A stretch of 64,000 bases of DNA from Cerasibacillus terrae (GTDB lineage: Bacteria; Bacillota; Bacilli; Bacillales; Amphibacillaceae): assembly GCF_008039555.1 (NCBI RefSeq), contig NZ_VDUW01000006.1, forward strand, positions 1-64,000, written 5' to 3'. A program made the position numbers and the translations under genes. This document shows, one piece after another, positions 17,634-26,052 of this stretch. The notes under the pieces were generated by a model that was not told the DNA's origin, searched no databases, and saw nothing but the letters and a program-made list of their open reading frames with translations. Positions within the stretch are counted from its first letter, which is position 1; each line of letters opens with the position of its first letter.

Positions 17634-17786
17634 TTTTCCGCAGATTAACTGGCTGTAACCACACCAAGAATTTGAGATACCCAAGAATTATAAGTGGAGG
17701 ATCAACAGCCAGTAAAAGCCCGATTCGTTCAACTAACAATCAGTGGGAGATGAAGAAAACTTCCACTGATTGAAGTTTCACTTAAT
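17634..17786 (+). repeat. Dispersed ~155-bp element, full copy
   Basis: Left boundary TTTTC then CGCAGATTAACTGG; right end GAAGTTTCAC followed by TTAAT. A few bases are missing after GGCTGTAA. The 144 bases between this copy and the previous one (17491-17633) hold no gene; a TATAAT lies at about 17616. The copy sits about 10 bases before the ribosome binding site region of the hydrolase gene. Confidence 0.88.
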
Positions 17787-17804
17787 AGTAAAGGGGGGAG
17801 TGGG

Positions 17805-18767
17805 ATGAGTAAAAAAAGAAAATTAGGACGGTTTTTTCTTGGATGTGTAGGATTTATATTTATCATTATGGTTGGTCTTAGTTTTTACTTTTATCATTTA
17901 GCAATAGAGCGTGGAGAAAAGCGATTTCTTGAAGGAAATGAAGATTTGAAAGTATCTGCTGAAGTGATGACAGAGTTTTTAGAAGGTGGTTGGCGAGCCT
18001 GGGTTAAAGAGCAGGACTTTGAAACAATGTCTATGGAATCATTTGATCATCTACTTTTGAACGGATATTTTCTAGAAGCAAAAGAGCCGACAAATAAATT
18101 AGTCGTTTTCGCCCATGGTTATTTAGGGAATGCGAAACAAATGGGTTTATTTGGCCAATATTATTATGAAGAACTTGGATACCACATATTTATGCCAGAT
18201 TTAAGAGGGCATGGTCTAAGTGAAGGTGATTATTATGGGTTTGGTTGGCATGATCGGCTAGACCTTATTGATTGGACAAATCAACTCCTTAAAAAACTTG
18301 GTGATGATACGGAAATTATTTATCATGGTCTTTCGATGGGAGCGGCAACAGTTTTAATGGCCAGTGGAGAAGAATTGCCTCAGCAAGTAAAAGGGATTAT
18401 TGCGGACAGCCCGTACTCTGATGTTTATGATTTATTTAGTTATCAAATGAAGCGAATGTTTCATCTGCCAGCTTTTCCATTACTTGATATGACAAGTGTT
18501 GTAACGAAAATAAGAGCGGAGTATTCCTTAAAGGAGGCGTCAAGCCTGGTTCAAGTAGAAAAAGCCGCTGTTCCTATTCTATATATTCATGGAGAATCAG
18601 ATACATTTGTCCCGACAAAGATGACTAAAAAATTATATAAACATACATCAAGTCCTGCCGATATTTGGACGGTTCCAGGGGCAAATCATGGAGAAGCATT
18701 TGTAATGGAAAAAGATACCTATATCCAGAAATTAAAAGTATTCTTACAAGAAACCATAGGAAAATGA
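17805..18767 (+). CDS. Membrane-anchored alpha/beta hydrolase
   Basis: A 320-residue serine hydrolase. An N-terminal membrane segment (about residues 8-30) is followed by an alpha/beta-hydrolase fold with the oxyanion motif FAHGYLGN, a PDLRGHG turn, nucleophile elbow HGLSMGA (Ser near residue 178), the acid in GESDTFVP and His in GANHGEA. It resembles the YqkD-type hydrolases of Bacilli; the substrate is unknown. The ATG follows GGGGGGAG. The hydrolase domain should face outside, given the charge pattern at the N-terminus (SKKRKLGR before the helix). Transcribed alone toward a hairpin shared with the S9 peptidase gene. Confidence 0.83.
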   Translation: MSKKRKLGRFFLGCVGFIFIIMVGLSFYFYHLAIERGEKRFLEGNEDLKVSAEVMTEFLEGGWRAWVKEQDFETMSMESFDHLLLNGYFLEAKEPTNKLVVFAHGYLGNAKQMGLFGQYYYEELGYHIFMPDLRGHGLSEGDYYGFGWHDRLDLIDWTNQLLKKLGDDTEIIYHGLSMGAATVLMASGEELPQQVKGIIADSPYSDVYDLFSYQMKRMFHLPAFPLLDMTSVVTKIRAEYSLKEASSLVQVEKAAVPILYIHGESDTFVPTKMTKKLYKHTSSPADIWTVPGANHGEAFVMEKDTYIQKLKVFLQETIGK

Positions 18768-18779
18768 TGTCATAAAAGC

Positions 18780-18838
18780 TCCCTTTAAGGCGAAGCTGAT
18801 TTTTAATTTTAAATCAGTCTACCTTAAAGGGATTTTAC
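18780..18838. terminator. Hairpin between convergent hydrolase and S9 peptidase genes
   Basis: CCCTTTAAGG pairs with CCTTAAAGGG, and an inner CTGATTT/AAATCAG extends the stem. ATTTTA follows on the plus strand and short T/A stretches flank the other side. The U-tract is weak. A dispersed repeat starts one base later and separates it from the S9 peptidase stop codon. Confidence 0.65.
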
Positions 18839-18997
18839 TTTATCGCGTATTAACTGGCTGTAAGACCTCCATATCAAAAATTCGAGCTACTTTAAGAATA
18901 ATAAGCAGAGGATCAACAGCCAGTAAAGGCCCGATTCGTTCAACTAACAATCAGTGAGAGATGAAGAAAACTCCCACTGATTGAAGTTTCACTTTAT
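18839..18997 (+). repeat. Dispersed ~155-bp element, full copy at a stop codon
   Basis: TTTAT at both ends (18839-18843, 18993-18997). The right TTTAT contains the stop codon of the minus-strand peptidase gene (TTA at 18994-18996 read as TAA). Both hairpins are intact. Confidence 0.93.
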
Positions 18998-20991
18998 ATA
19001 TACTTTTTAAACCAGCGTAAAATATGATTTAATCGTTCTATTCGCATATTTGGATCTCCACTACGACTTAATTCATGGTTTGCATTTGGGAAACGAACGA
19101 ATTCTACTTCTTTTTGTAAATGTTTTAATGTAATAAATAGTTGTTCGCCTTGTTCAATTGGGCAACGGAAATCTAATTCACCATGTAAAATAAGTAATGG
19201 GGTTTCTATATTTTTCGCGTATTTTAATGGGGAGAAATTCCATAATTTCACTGGGTCATCTAATAAATGATAGCCGTGCTCCCATTTCGTAAAGAAGAAC
19301 CCGATATCACTCACCCCATAAAAGCTAAGCCAGTTACTTATCGAACGTTGGGTAACGGCTGCTTTGAAGCGGTTTGTATGACCGACAATCCAATTGGTCA
19401 TAAATCCACCATAGCTCCCACCAGTAACTCCCATTCGATCTTGATCAATGAATGAATAGTTTGCAAGCACATAATCTACTGCATTCATCAAATCCGTATA
19501 ATCTTTCCCACCATAATCCCCACGGCATGCATCAACGAATTGTTGCCCATATCCGTGTGACCCTCGTGGATTCGTATATAGAACGACATAGCCTTTCGCA
19601 GCAAGCAATTGTAGTTCATGGAAATAGGTTTGCCCGTACATAGCGTGCGGACCGCCATGAACTTCTAATATGAGGGGATACTTTTTCCCTTTTTGAAATC
19701 CGTATGGACGAAGAAGCCATCCCTGGATATCCCATCCATCATCAGCTTGGAAATTGATTTCTTCCGGTTTACTTAAATGAACTTCATTTACATATTTCTC
19801 ATTTGCTTTAGTTATTTGCCTTACTTTCCCGTCCTGCAAATGATAGAAATTACAAGGATTTACTGGAGTGCTTATTCCCATGATAAATGAGTCTGTATTT
19901 TGGTCATAATCAAAGCTGAAAATATGGTGATTATCCGTGTAAACTATTTTTCGATTTCCAGTTAAATCTGTTTCGAATAGATGAGTTGCGCCATGTTCGG
20001 TACCAAGGAAGAAAATTTTACTCCCATCATTAGACCAGACAGGACCTGTAAAGGATTCGCCTAATTGTGTATCTCCAATCATTAAATCCCCTAGCTGTAC
20101 ATCCCATTTTTTCGAAAGCCATCTTTCTTTACCGGTTTTCACATCAAAGACAATCAATTCGTTTAATGTTGCACCATCATATTGAAATGTATTTCCGTAG
20201 CAGACGATTTGTTTTCCATCAGGTGAGAAATGAGCATCATAGTATTGACCTTTGTTATTTGTAAGTTTATGAATCTCTTTTGTTTTCATATTTAATGTAT
20301 AAAGGTCAAGATATAACTCTCTGTCTGCCGTTTTATTTAAATTAGCTGCAAAGAGGAGAGTTTCGCCATCTGGTGAGATATCTTGATAATAGTAATCAAG
20401 TTTTCCCGAGGTTAACTGTGCGAAAGAATCTTGTTCCAGTTCATAACGAATAATATGTACATTTTTATCATCATGAAATCCTTGTGCATCCGATTTATAT
20501 TTTAGTCGATTAACAATAAGTGGTTTTTCCGCTTTTTCTTGTTTTATCTTTTCTTTATCTTCTTTTGTTAATTCCTTTAGTTCATAAATATCATCATCAG
20601 CTTCCAATCGAGCAGTGAAAAGAATGGTTTTTCCGTCTTTTGACCATTCTGGACTAGTAGCTCCATATGGAAATGTGGTAATTTGCTTTGCCTCTCCGCC
20701 AGCAAGTGACATAAGCCAAATTTGCATGGTTCCAGAACGGTCTGATTGAAAAACAAGGTATTTTCCGTCTGGTGAAACACGGGGATGATTATTTTTTTGA
20801 CCACTAAATGTCCATCTTGTTGGCTTTTCTTCGGTTAATACTTGTTTATAAAGATGTGATTCATATTTTCCTTTATCATTAATTTTGGTAGATACATAGA
20901 AAAATGCATTACGATGGGTATATTGTGGATCACTGTAGATGGATAGCTTTATAAAATCTTCTGGTTGAATAGGGCGTTTTTCTTTAGACAT
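18994..20991 (-). CDS. S9-family prolyl oligopeptidase-type serine peptidase
   Basis: A 665-residue cytosolic peptidase. The N-terminal two-thirds is a beta-propeller with TolB-like repeats ending in SPDGK (for example near residues 70, 210 and 255), and the C-terminal ~230 residues are the alpha/beta-hydrolase domain. The catalytic triad is visible: Ser in GGSYGGF (about residue 526), Asp in GELDFRCP (about 602) and His in NANHELS (about 638). It matches YuxL-like acylaminoacyl/dipeptidyl peptidases, which trim N-terminal residues or dipeptides from short peptides. The ATG follows GGAGG. The stop codon lies within the TTTAT boundary of a dispersed repeat, so the mRNA carries the repeat in its 3' untranslated region. 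Confidence 0.9.
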   Translation of the reverse strand: MSKEKRPIQPEDFIKLSIYSDPQYTHRNAFFYVSTKINDKGKYESHLYKQVLTEEKPTRWTFSGQKNNHPRVSPDGKYLVFQSDRSGTMQIWLMSLAGGEAKQITTFPYGATSPEWSKDGKTILFTARLEADDDIYELKELTKEDKEKIKQEKAEKPLIVNRLKYKSDAQGFHDDKNVHIIRYELEQDSFAQLTSGKLDYYYQDISPDGETLLFAANLNKTADRELYLDLYTLNMKTKEIHKLTNNKGQYYDAHFSPDGKQIVCYGNTFQYDGATLNELIVFDVKTGKERWLSKKWDVQLGDLMIGDTQLGESFTGPVWSNDGSKIFFLGTEHGATHLFETDLTGNRKIVYTDNHHIFSFDYDQNTDSFIMGISTPVNPCNFYHLQDGKVRQITKANEKYVNEVHLSKPEEINFQADDGWDIQGWLLRPYGFQKGKKYPLILEVHGGPHAMYGQTYFHELQLLAAKGYVVLYTNPRGSHGYGQQFVDACRGDYGGKDYTDLMNAVDYVLANYSFIDQDRMGVTGGSYGGFMTNWIVGHTNRFKAAVTQRSISNWLSFYGVSDIGFFFTKWEHGYHLLDDPVKLWNFSPLKYAKNIETPLLILHGELDFRCPIEQGEQLFITLKHLQKEVEFVRFPNANHELSRSGDPNMRIERLNHILRWFKKYI

Positions 20992-21063
20992 ATAATTCCT
21001 CCATTTTTGTATTTTTTGTAATGTTTCTATTAGTGTAATCTATTTCGGGTTACGAATCAATTA

Positions 21064-21100
21064 AAAAATAAAAAACTACCCTGAAATGGTAGGGTAGTCT
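21064..21100 (-). terminator. Terminator of the D-amino acid aminotransferase gene
   Basis: On the minus strand ACTACCCT and AGGGTAGT form a stem, followed by TTTTTTATTTTTT. It lies beyond the dispersed repeat at 21109-21266, so the aminotransferase transcript includes the whole repeat before it ends. Confidence 0.75.
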
Positions 21101-21108
21101 AAGAATAT

Positions 21109-21266
21109 TTTATCGCGGATTAACTGGCTGTAAGACCTCTACTTCAAGAATTCGAAATACTTAAGAAATATAAGTCAAGGATTAACAGCCAGTAAAGGCC
21201 CGATTCGTTCAACTAACAATCAGTGCTAGATGAAGAAGACTCCCACTGATTGAAGTTTCACTTTAT
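21109..21266 (+). repeat. Dispersed ~155-bp element, full copy between stop codon and terminator
   Basis: TTTAT at both ends (21109-21113, 21262-21266). The last base overlaps the stop codon of the aminotransferase gene (TCA at 21266-21268 read as TGA). Both hairpins are present with minor changes. Confidence 0.93.
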
Positions 21267-22135
21267 CACTTTTTAATCACTTCGGTATGAATATTTGCAT
21301 CTTGCTCATATGCTTTTTGTAGTTTATTACTAATTGGTCCGGGCTGTCCATCAGCAATCATTTTCCCGTCTACCTGTATGATTGGAAGAACTTCTGATGT
21401 ACTACTTGTTAAAAATAATTCATCAGCCTCATCGATATCATCTAGTGTAAATGCTTTTTCGATAAATGGGATTTCAAGGTTTTTAACAAATCTTTCTACT
21501 GCCATACGGACACAGCCGTGTAAGATATTTTCGGTTGTAGGATGGGTATAAATACTTCCATCTTTCACAAGATAAACATTGGATGAGCTGCATTCCGTAA
21601 CCCGTCCATTTTTATGCAGAATAGCTTCATAACAACCTGCTTCTTTTGCTACTTGCTTTGCCATCACATTTGGCAAAAGATTTAAACTTTTAATAAAGCA
21701 TTTTTCCCAACGGATATCGGCTTGTGTAATGGCACAAACACCATGTTGAATGTTCTCGATGTTACGATGTTGCTTTGTGATATAAGCATATATATTTGCA
21801 GTTGTATGTTCTGGAAAAGCATGATCTCGTGCTGCTGAACCCCTTGTTACTTGTAAATATACCTTACCATCTTCTGTCACTTTATTTCGTTTTAAAAGAT
21901 CAAGTAGCAGATTGGTTATCTCCACTTTTGAATATGGTATTTTAATTTTAATGGCTTTTAAAGAACGAAAAAGTCGATCTACATGCTCTTCTAGTAAATA
22001 ATATTCCCCTTGATAAATACGAATAACTTCATAAACACCATCTCCAAATTGAAGACCCCTTTCTTCAAATGGATATTTCAGACTATCACGGTGAACGAAT
22101 TTTGTTTGTGATAATACTACTGGATAAACTCCCAT
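21266..22135 (-). CDS. dat: D-amino acid aminotransferase
   Basis: This 289-residue PLP enzyme of fold type IV interconverts D-alanine and 2-oxoglutarate with pyruvate and D-glutamate, linking D-Ala pools to peptidoglycan D-Glu. The PLP lysine lies in CFIKSLNLLPNV (about residue 145). The family stretches FEERGLQFGDGVYEV, LYLQVTRG-like (VYLQVTRGSAARDHAFP) and GRVTECSSSNVYLV are present. The ATG follows AAAGGGGG. It is close in length to the B. subtilis and Bacillus sp. YM-1 enzymes. Single-gene transcript; a dispersed repeat and then a terminator follow the stop. Confidence 0.92.
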   Translation of the reverse strand: MGVYPVVLSQTKFVHRDSLKYPFEERGLQFGDGVYEVIRIYQGEYYLLEEHVDRLFRSLKAIKIKIPYSKVEITNLLLDLLKRNKVTEDGKVYLQVTRGSAARDHAFPEHTTANIYAYITKQHRNIENIQHGVCAITQADIRWEKCFIKSLNLLPNVMAKQVAKEAGCYEAILHKNGRVTECSSSNVYLVKDGSIYTHPTTENILHGCVRMAVERFVKNLEIPFIEKAFTLDDIDEADELFLTSSTSEVLPIIQVDGKMIADGQPGPISNKLQKAYEQDANIHTEVIKK

Positions 22136-22310
22136 CGTAATCCCCCTTTACTTATAGGCTATTATATATGGATATATTTAGAATGTAAATAAGCTTGTTA
22201 TAGTGTATTCCGAACAAGGGATGTCATGTGCAAAAGGTTCGTTAATTTGTGACAAATCGAATGACTATTCGGTGGTATAGTTGAAGTAGGATAGGAGAGG
22301 GTGAACATAA

Positions 22311-23000
22311 ATGGTGGCAATATTACAACGATTTGACCCATATGAACGCGAAAAAATTCTTTCTAAAACTAAATTATTTATTGTAGATAAAGGGCAATTT
22401 GTCTATAGAGAAGGTGACTCTGCTAATCATTTATATTTTATTCACTCTGGCGAAGTGAGACTTTATAAAACAGTGGATGAAAATAAAGATATTACTGTAT
22501 TTTTGAGAAGACAGCAAAATGCATTTGGTGAAATTGGTGTTTTCGCTGGAAAGAAATATTCCAATACAGCAATTGCAACAAAGCGCTGTAAACTATCAGT
22601 TATTCAAAAAAAGGACATCCTTCAATTAATGAAAGAAGATGGGATGATTGGAATTAAATTTACGAAATGGATTGCTGAAGAATTAGAAATGAGTAAAGCA
22701 AAAATTCGTGATTATCTTGCATTCGGAACAGAAGGTGCCATTGCTTCTGTCTTCATTCGCTATTCCAATATGTATGGTGTTGTTTCATCAGAAGGTATTT
22801 CGATTATGGAAGCCATTAAATTAAATGACGTAAGTAAACATATCGGTGTTTCCAGAGAAACGGTTAGCCGGATTGTGAATAAATGGAAAGAAAAAGGAAT
22901 TATATCAAATAGTAATAAAAATTATATTATTAAAGATGTCGAGTATTTAAATAATTTACTAGGTTGTTATTCATGTTCCGTTAAAAATTGTATACTTTAA
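22311..23000 (+). CDS. fnr: Fnr: anaerobic Crp/Fnr-family regulator with C-terminal Fe-S cysteines
   Basis: A 229-residue regulator. The N-terminal cyclic-nucleotide-binding-like beta-barrel (about 1-120) precedes a dimer helix and a winged helix-turn-helix with VSRETVSRIVNKWK (about 183-196). The C-terminus carries C219-x2-C222-x4-C227. That is the same spacing as the [4Fe-4S] cysteines of B. subtilis Fnr (C227, C230, C235), and D134 falls where the fourth ligand Asp141 is expected. So it should bind DNA only when oxygen is absent and the cluster intact. ATG follows AGGAGAGGGTGA. No nitrate-reductase genes adjoin. A strong terminator follows. Identification rests on the cysteine spacing plus the Crp fold. 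Confidence 0.9.
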   Translation: MVAILQRFDPYEREKILSKTKLFIVDKGQFVYREGDSANHLYFIHSGEVRLYKTVDENKDITVFLRRQQNAFGEIGVFAGKKYSNTAIATKRCKLSVIQKKDILQLMKEDGMIGIKFTKWIAEELEMSKAKIRDYLAFGTEGAIASVFIRYSNMYGVVSSEGISIMEAIKLNDVSKHIGVSRETVSRIVNKWKEKGIISNSNKNYIIKDVEYLNNLLGCYSCSVKNCIL

Positions 23001-23011
23001 GGAACTTTTTT

Positions 23012-23050
23012 AAGCCCCCTTTGTAACGAGATTTATGAAGGGGGCTTTTT
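23012..23050 (+). terminator. Terminator of fnr
   Basis: AAGCCCCCTTT pairs with AAGGGGGCTT and is followed by TTTTATTTT. Confidence 0.88.
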
Positions 23051-23306
23051 ATTTTACGTTTTAATTACGTTTTATTTACGAATTGTATATCCCCATTGAT
23101 ATCTGTTACATAGTTTCGTAAAATATAGTGATAGAAGGAAATAAGAAATGGTCTATATAATGAAAAATGGGATGGGGATGTTGGCCCATTTTAATAGTAA
23201 CTTCTTAGGTTTAAAAAACAAAATGAACAAATGAAACAGTTTAAATAGCTAGATGGTTTTTACTAGCAACTTTTTAAAAAAAGGATTGTTGTGGAATTAG
23301 AATAAC

Positions 23307-23325
23307 TTGTGATTTGTCTTCACAA
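23307..23325. promoter_or_regulatory. TTGTGA-N7-TCACAA palindrome upstream of ogt
   Basis: TTGTGATTTGTCTTCACAA has perfect half-sites of the kind bound by Fnr/Crp or Rex, but the spacer is seven bases instead of six (Fnr) or the four between TTGTGAA arms (Rex). It is the only notable site in the 400-base gap between fnr and ogt (23051-23458), which otherwise holds no gene. Confidence 0.3.
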
Positions 23326-23458
23326 ACATTACCAAATGAATTTTGTGAAAAAACAATAAATATAATTTAATGATCCAACATATGTAAACGGAAAATACTA
23401 GATTTGAAAGATAAAAATAGCACTTAAAAAGTCTATTTAACATAGGGAGTGGACATCT

Positions 23459-24004
23459 GTGGAAGAGACAACTTTATACTATGCGGAATTCGAGTCGCCA
23501 ATTGGCCCTTTATTAATTATAAATGATGGAAATTCAATGCTACGAATTGACTATGGAACATTAGAAGAACTTGAAAAAAAGCTTTTAAAATGGGCAAATC
23601 GATATTTTAAAAAAATCCATTTTTTACATTATCCTGAAACATGTATCGAAGTAATCGACCAGCTGAAAGAGTATTTTAAAGGAGAAAGAAAAACATTTAC
23701 ATTTGAAAAAACAATATATGGAACGGATTTTCAAAAAATGGTGTGGGAAAAGTTAAGTGATGGAATACCATATGGGGAAACAAAAACATATAAAGAAATT
23801 GGAGAAATGATTGATAACCCAGCTGCAGTACGTGCGATTGGACGGGCTGTAAATAAGAACCCGTTTTCCATTGTTATTCCATGCCATCGCGTAATTGGCT
23901 CCAATGGAAAGTTAATTGGTTACAATGGTGGACTAGATAAAAAGAAATTTTTATTAAACCATGAACAAACATATAAAAATGTTTTAAATGAAACAGATAA
24001 ATAA
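23459..24004 (+). CDS. ogt: Methylated-DNA--protein-cysteine methyltransferase
   Basis: A suicide repair protein that takes the alkyl group from O6-alkylguanine onto its own cysteine. The acceptor is C142 in the family motif IPCHRV, preceded by the helix-turn-helix region ending in AVGRAV-type RAIGRAVNKNP (arginine finger at about 125). The N-terminal ~80 residues form the Ada-like ribonuclease-H-like domain. Length (181 residues) is normal for Ogt. The start is GTG at 23459, six bases after GGGAGTGG; there is no better ATG in frame. The gene ends just before a terminator that overlaps the ribosome binding site of the next gene. Confidence 0.93.
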   Translation: MEETTLYYAEFESPIGPLLIINDGNSMLRIDYGTLEELEKKLLKWANRYFKKIHFLHYPETCIEVIDQLKEYFKGERKTFTFEKTIYGTDFQKMVWEKLSDGIPYGETKTYKEIGEMIDNPAAVRAIGRAVNKNPFSIVIPCHRVIGSNGKLIGYNGGLDKKKFLLNHEQTYKNVLNETDK

Positions 24005-24015
24005 CCATTAATTCT

Positions 24016-24054
24016 ATCCCCTTTCCATATAGTTATAATGGAGGGGATTTTTTT
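24016..24054 (+). terminator. Terminator overlapping the next gene's ribosome binding site
   Basis: ATCCCC (24016-24021) plus CCAT pairs with ATGG plus GGGGAT (to 24048), followed by seven T residues that end directly at the ATG of the amidase gene. The 3' arm contains GGAGGGG, the only ribosome binding site for that ATG. A TATAAT also sits in the loop (24034-24039). Confidence 0.7.
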
Positions 24055-24918
24055 ATGGAAGAATTAAAAAAAGACTGGTTATTACGTCTTGATTTGAATG
24101 ATATGAACGATCAGAAGAGACCGCAATGGTTCGAGAGGAAATTAGAATTATGTAAAAAACGTCAGGTAGAAATTGTGAAAATAACAGGAAAAGGGCATAT
24201 GTTTCATCACTTTAAAGAACGACAGTACGAAACATACCATTATTTACTTCATGTTGCATTTTTAATGAAGCAAAGGGAAGATTTTTATATCGAGGAGATA
24301 GTTATTCCATATCAATATAAAACAGAAAATGGTGCAGTCATATCCCATGAAGAATTGAAAAACAAAAATATAGAACAAGAAAATAGTGAGACATTGGACT
24401 TAATAGAAAAAAGGGATGGAGAAAGAGAAAGGTTTACCTATGATCGCATGAAAGCTGTTCAATATGCAGAACAATGGTGGAATAGTTATCATCCAGATTT
24501 TCGAACATTTGATGTAGATTGTACGAATTTCGTCTCTCAATGTATATATGCTGGTGGAGCACCAATGTGGGGGAGTCCAAATCGGGAGCGTGGCTGGTGG
24601 TATGGAGGAAATAATTGGAGCTTTAGTTGGGCAGTTGCACATAGCTTACGCTGGTATTTAAGTGGTGCAACAAAGGGAATTAAAGGGGTGGAAGTTACAA
24701 CAGCTGAACAATTAATTCCAGGTGATGTGATTTGTTATGATTTTAGAGGGGATGGGCGTTTTGACCATACAACAATTGTTGTTGCGAAGGATGCGGATGG
24801 TATGCCACTTGTCAATGCACATACAGATAATAGCAGACATCGTTATTGGTCATATGAAGATTCAACTGCATGGACTCCAAATATAAAATATAAATTTTTC
24901 CATCTAACCGAATCATGA
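24055..24918 (+). CDS. Amidase_6-domain cysteine amidase-like protein
   Basis: The C-terminal ~155 residues of this 287-residue protein form an Amidase_6 domain. The catalytic cysteine is C156 in VDCTNFVSQ, the structural tryptophans are in GWWYGGNNWSFSWAV, and the active-site His lies in FDHTTIVV, with AHTDN near the end. Proteins of this family in Bacillaceae (for example YhbB) are thought to act on cell-wall or peptide amides. No signal peptide is visible; the N-terminus is charged and contains a non-enzymatic domain of ~120 residues. The ATG sits directly after a terminator U-tract, with its ribosome binding site inside the hairpin. Confidence 0.82.
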   Translation: MEELKKDWLLRLDLNDMNDQKRPQWFERKLELCKKRQVEIVKITGKGHMFHHFKERQYETYHYLLHVAFLMKQREDFYIEEIVIPYQYKTENGAVISHEELKNKNIEQENSETLDLIEKRDGERERFTYDRMKAVQYAEQWWNSYHPDFRTFDVDCTNFVSQCIYAGGAPMWGSPNRERGWWYGGNNWSFSWAVAHSLRWYLSGATKGIKGVEVTTAEQLIPGDVICYDFRGDGRFDHTTIVVAKDADGMPLVNAHTDNSRHRYWSYEDSTAWTPNIKYKFFHLTES

Positions 24919-24972
24919 TATAATAAAAAGGTTATTTTTTAAAAAAAGTTGTAGATAGAGGGAGGCGATCAA

Positions 24973-25446
24973 GTGGGTTTACACATCGTTTTATTTGAAC
25001 CAGAAATACCTGCAAACACAGGAAATATTGGTAGAACTTGTTTAGCGACCAATACTACATTACATCTTGTTCATCCACTTGGTTTTTCATTAGATGAGAA
25101 AATGGTTCGACGGGCAGGACTGGATTACTGGGAAAAAGTCGATATTGTAGAACATGATTCCATGGAAGATTTATACAAGAAATATTCAACAGGAATTTTT
25201 TATTATATAGAAAACTTTGGAACGAAATATTATACAGATTATGATTATAGTAATCCGGATGAGGAATTGTTTTTTGTATTTGGAAAAGAATCAAAAGGAA
25301 TTCCTAGAGAATTATTAAAAGGGAAAGAAAAGTACTGTTTACGCATTCATATGAATGATCATGTTCGTTCACTGAACTTATCGAACACAGCAGCGATTAT
25401 TATTTATGAAGCATTACGCCAACAAGGCTTCCCTGGTGTGGATTGA
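24973..25446 (+). CDS. trmL: tRNA (cytidine(34)-2'-O)-methyltransferase TrmL
   Basis: A 157-residue SPOUT-class enzyme that 2'-O-methylates the wobble base of tRNA-Leu isoacceptors using S-adenosylmethionine. The three SPOUT motifs are visible: PANTGNIGRTC near the N-terminus, FGKESKGIP near residue 104 and NLSNTAAIIIYEALRQ at the C-terminus forming the trefoil knot. Start is GTG at 24973 after GGGAGG. Length is normal for the family. It lies 54 bases after the amidase gene and may share its transcript. Confidence 0.93.
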   Translation: MGLHIVLFEPEIPANTGNIGRTCLATNTTLHLVHPLGFSLDEKMVRRAGLDYWEKVDIVEHDSMEDLYKKYSTGIFYYIENFGTKYYTDYDYSNPDEELFFVFGKESKGIPRELLKGKEKYCLRIHMNDHVRSLNLSNTAAIIIYEALRQQGFPGVD

Positions 25447-25534
25447 TAGGGATATTTTAGCATAAACTAACTGCTTATCTGCTTATGTAGATGTTTTTTC
25501 AAGACAACGGTTTTTTAAGAAGACACCCAATAAT

Positions 25535-25566
25535 AAAAACCGCCATCTATGTTAAAGGCGGTTTTT
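25535..25566. terminator. Bidirectional terminator after trmL and the 33-aa gene
   Basis: AAAAACCGCC (25535-25544) pairs with GGCGGTTTTT (25557-25566). Runs of A and T on the two flanks allow termination from both sides. Confidence 0.85.
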
Positions 25567-25570
25567 ACTA

Positions 25571-25672
25571 TTATTGATTATCTTTTGGTACTCCAGGTTT
25601 TGCTTCATAGCCAGATGTAAAGATGGAGATTAGAAATACAACAATAACTCCCATTAGTAAAACTATTTTCAT
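25571..25672 (-). CDS. 33-residue single-pass membrane peptide
   Basis: A short gene with every expected signal. ATG at 25672 is preceded by AAAGGAGG at normal distance, a good promoter lies upstream, and a terminator begins four bases after the TAA. The peptide begins MKIVLLMGVIVVFLISIFTS, a single hydrophobic helix of about 18 residues, and ends with a short polar tail GYEAKPGVPKDNQ. The start resembles a signal/anchor, with no lipobox cysteine. I do not recognise a family. The context between trmL and odhA gives no clue to its function. Confidence 0.72.
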   Translation of the reverse strand: MKIVLLMGVIVVFLISIFTSGYEAKPGVPKDNQ

Positions 25673-25749
25673 TTGTATATCCTCCTTTAAAACTATGTAT
25701 GAATCGCTTCAACTGGAATCACTTTAAAAATACCTAATTCTTCATTTCT

Positions 25750-25778
25750 ATTATAACGGAAAAAGCTCCACTTGTGAA
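25750..25778 (-). promoter_or_regulatory. Promoter of the 33-residue peptide gene
   Basis: On the minus strand TTCACA (25778-25773) and TATAAT (25755-25750) are separated by exactly 17 bases, about 75 bases upstream of the small ATG. Confidence 0.6.
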
Positions 25779-25959
25779 CTAGAAGTGATAAAATGACTTT
25801 TTTTGGAGGGATAAGAGTCTGGTTGAGAATTCAGTCGGTATTATGCTGTTTTTAACGGAAAATTTCCTAGGTTAAACAAAAGAGCTTTTATTTAGAATAA
25901 AAAGACTAATATGCATTTTTTGTAATGATTGTATCCCTAAATAAAATAAGGTATATTAG

Positions 25960-25988
25960 TTGATGAAGATACACTCTATATCTATAAT
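25960..25988 (+). promoter_or_regulatory. Candidate sigma-A promoter of odhAB
   Basis: TTGATG (25960-25965) and TATAAT (25983-25988) with a 17-base spacer. The downstream leader contains a CCGTAA/TTACGG hairpin (26008-26021) flanked by two GTGAAAG/TGAAAG copies, which may be a stability or operator element. Confidence 0.6.
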
Positions 25989-26052
25989 AGACTATGGAGC
26001 GTGAAAGCCGTAACATTACGGTGAAAGTTAACTTCTAATGGGGGTATAGGAT

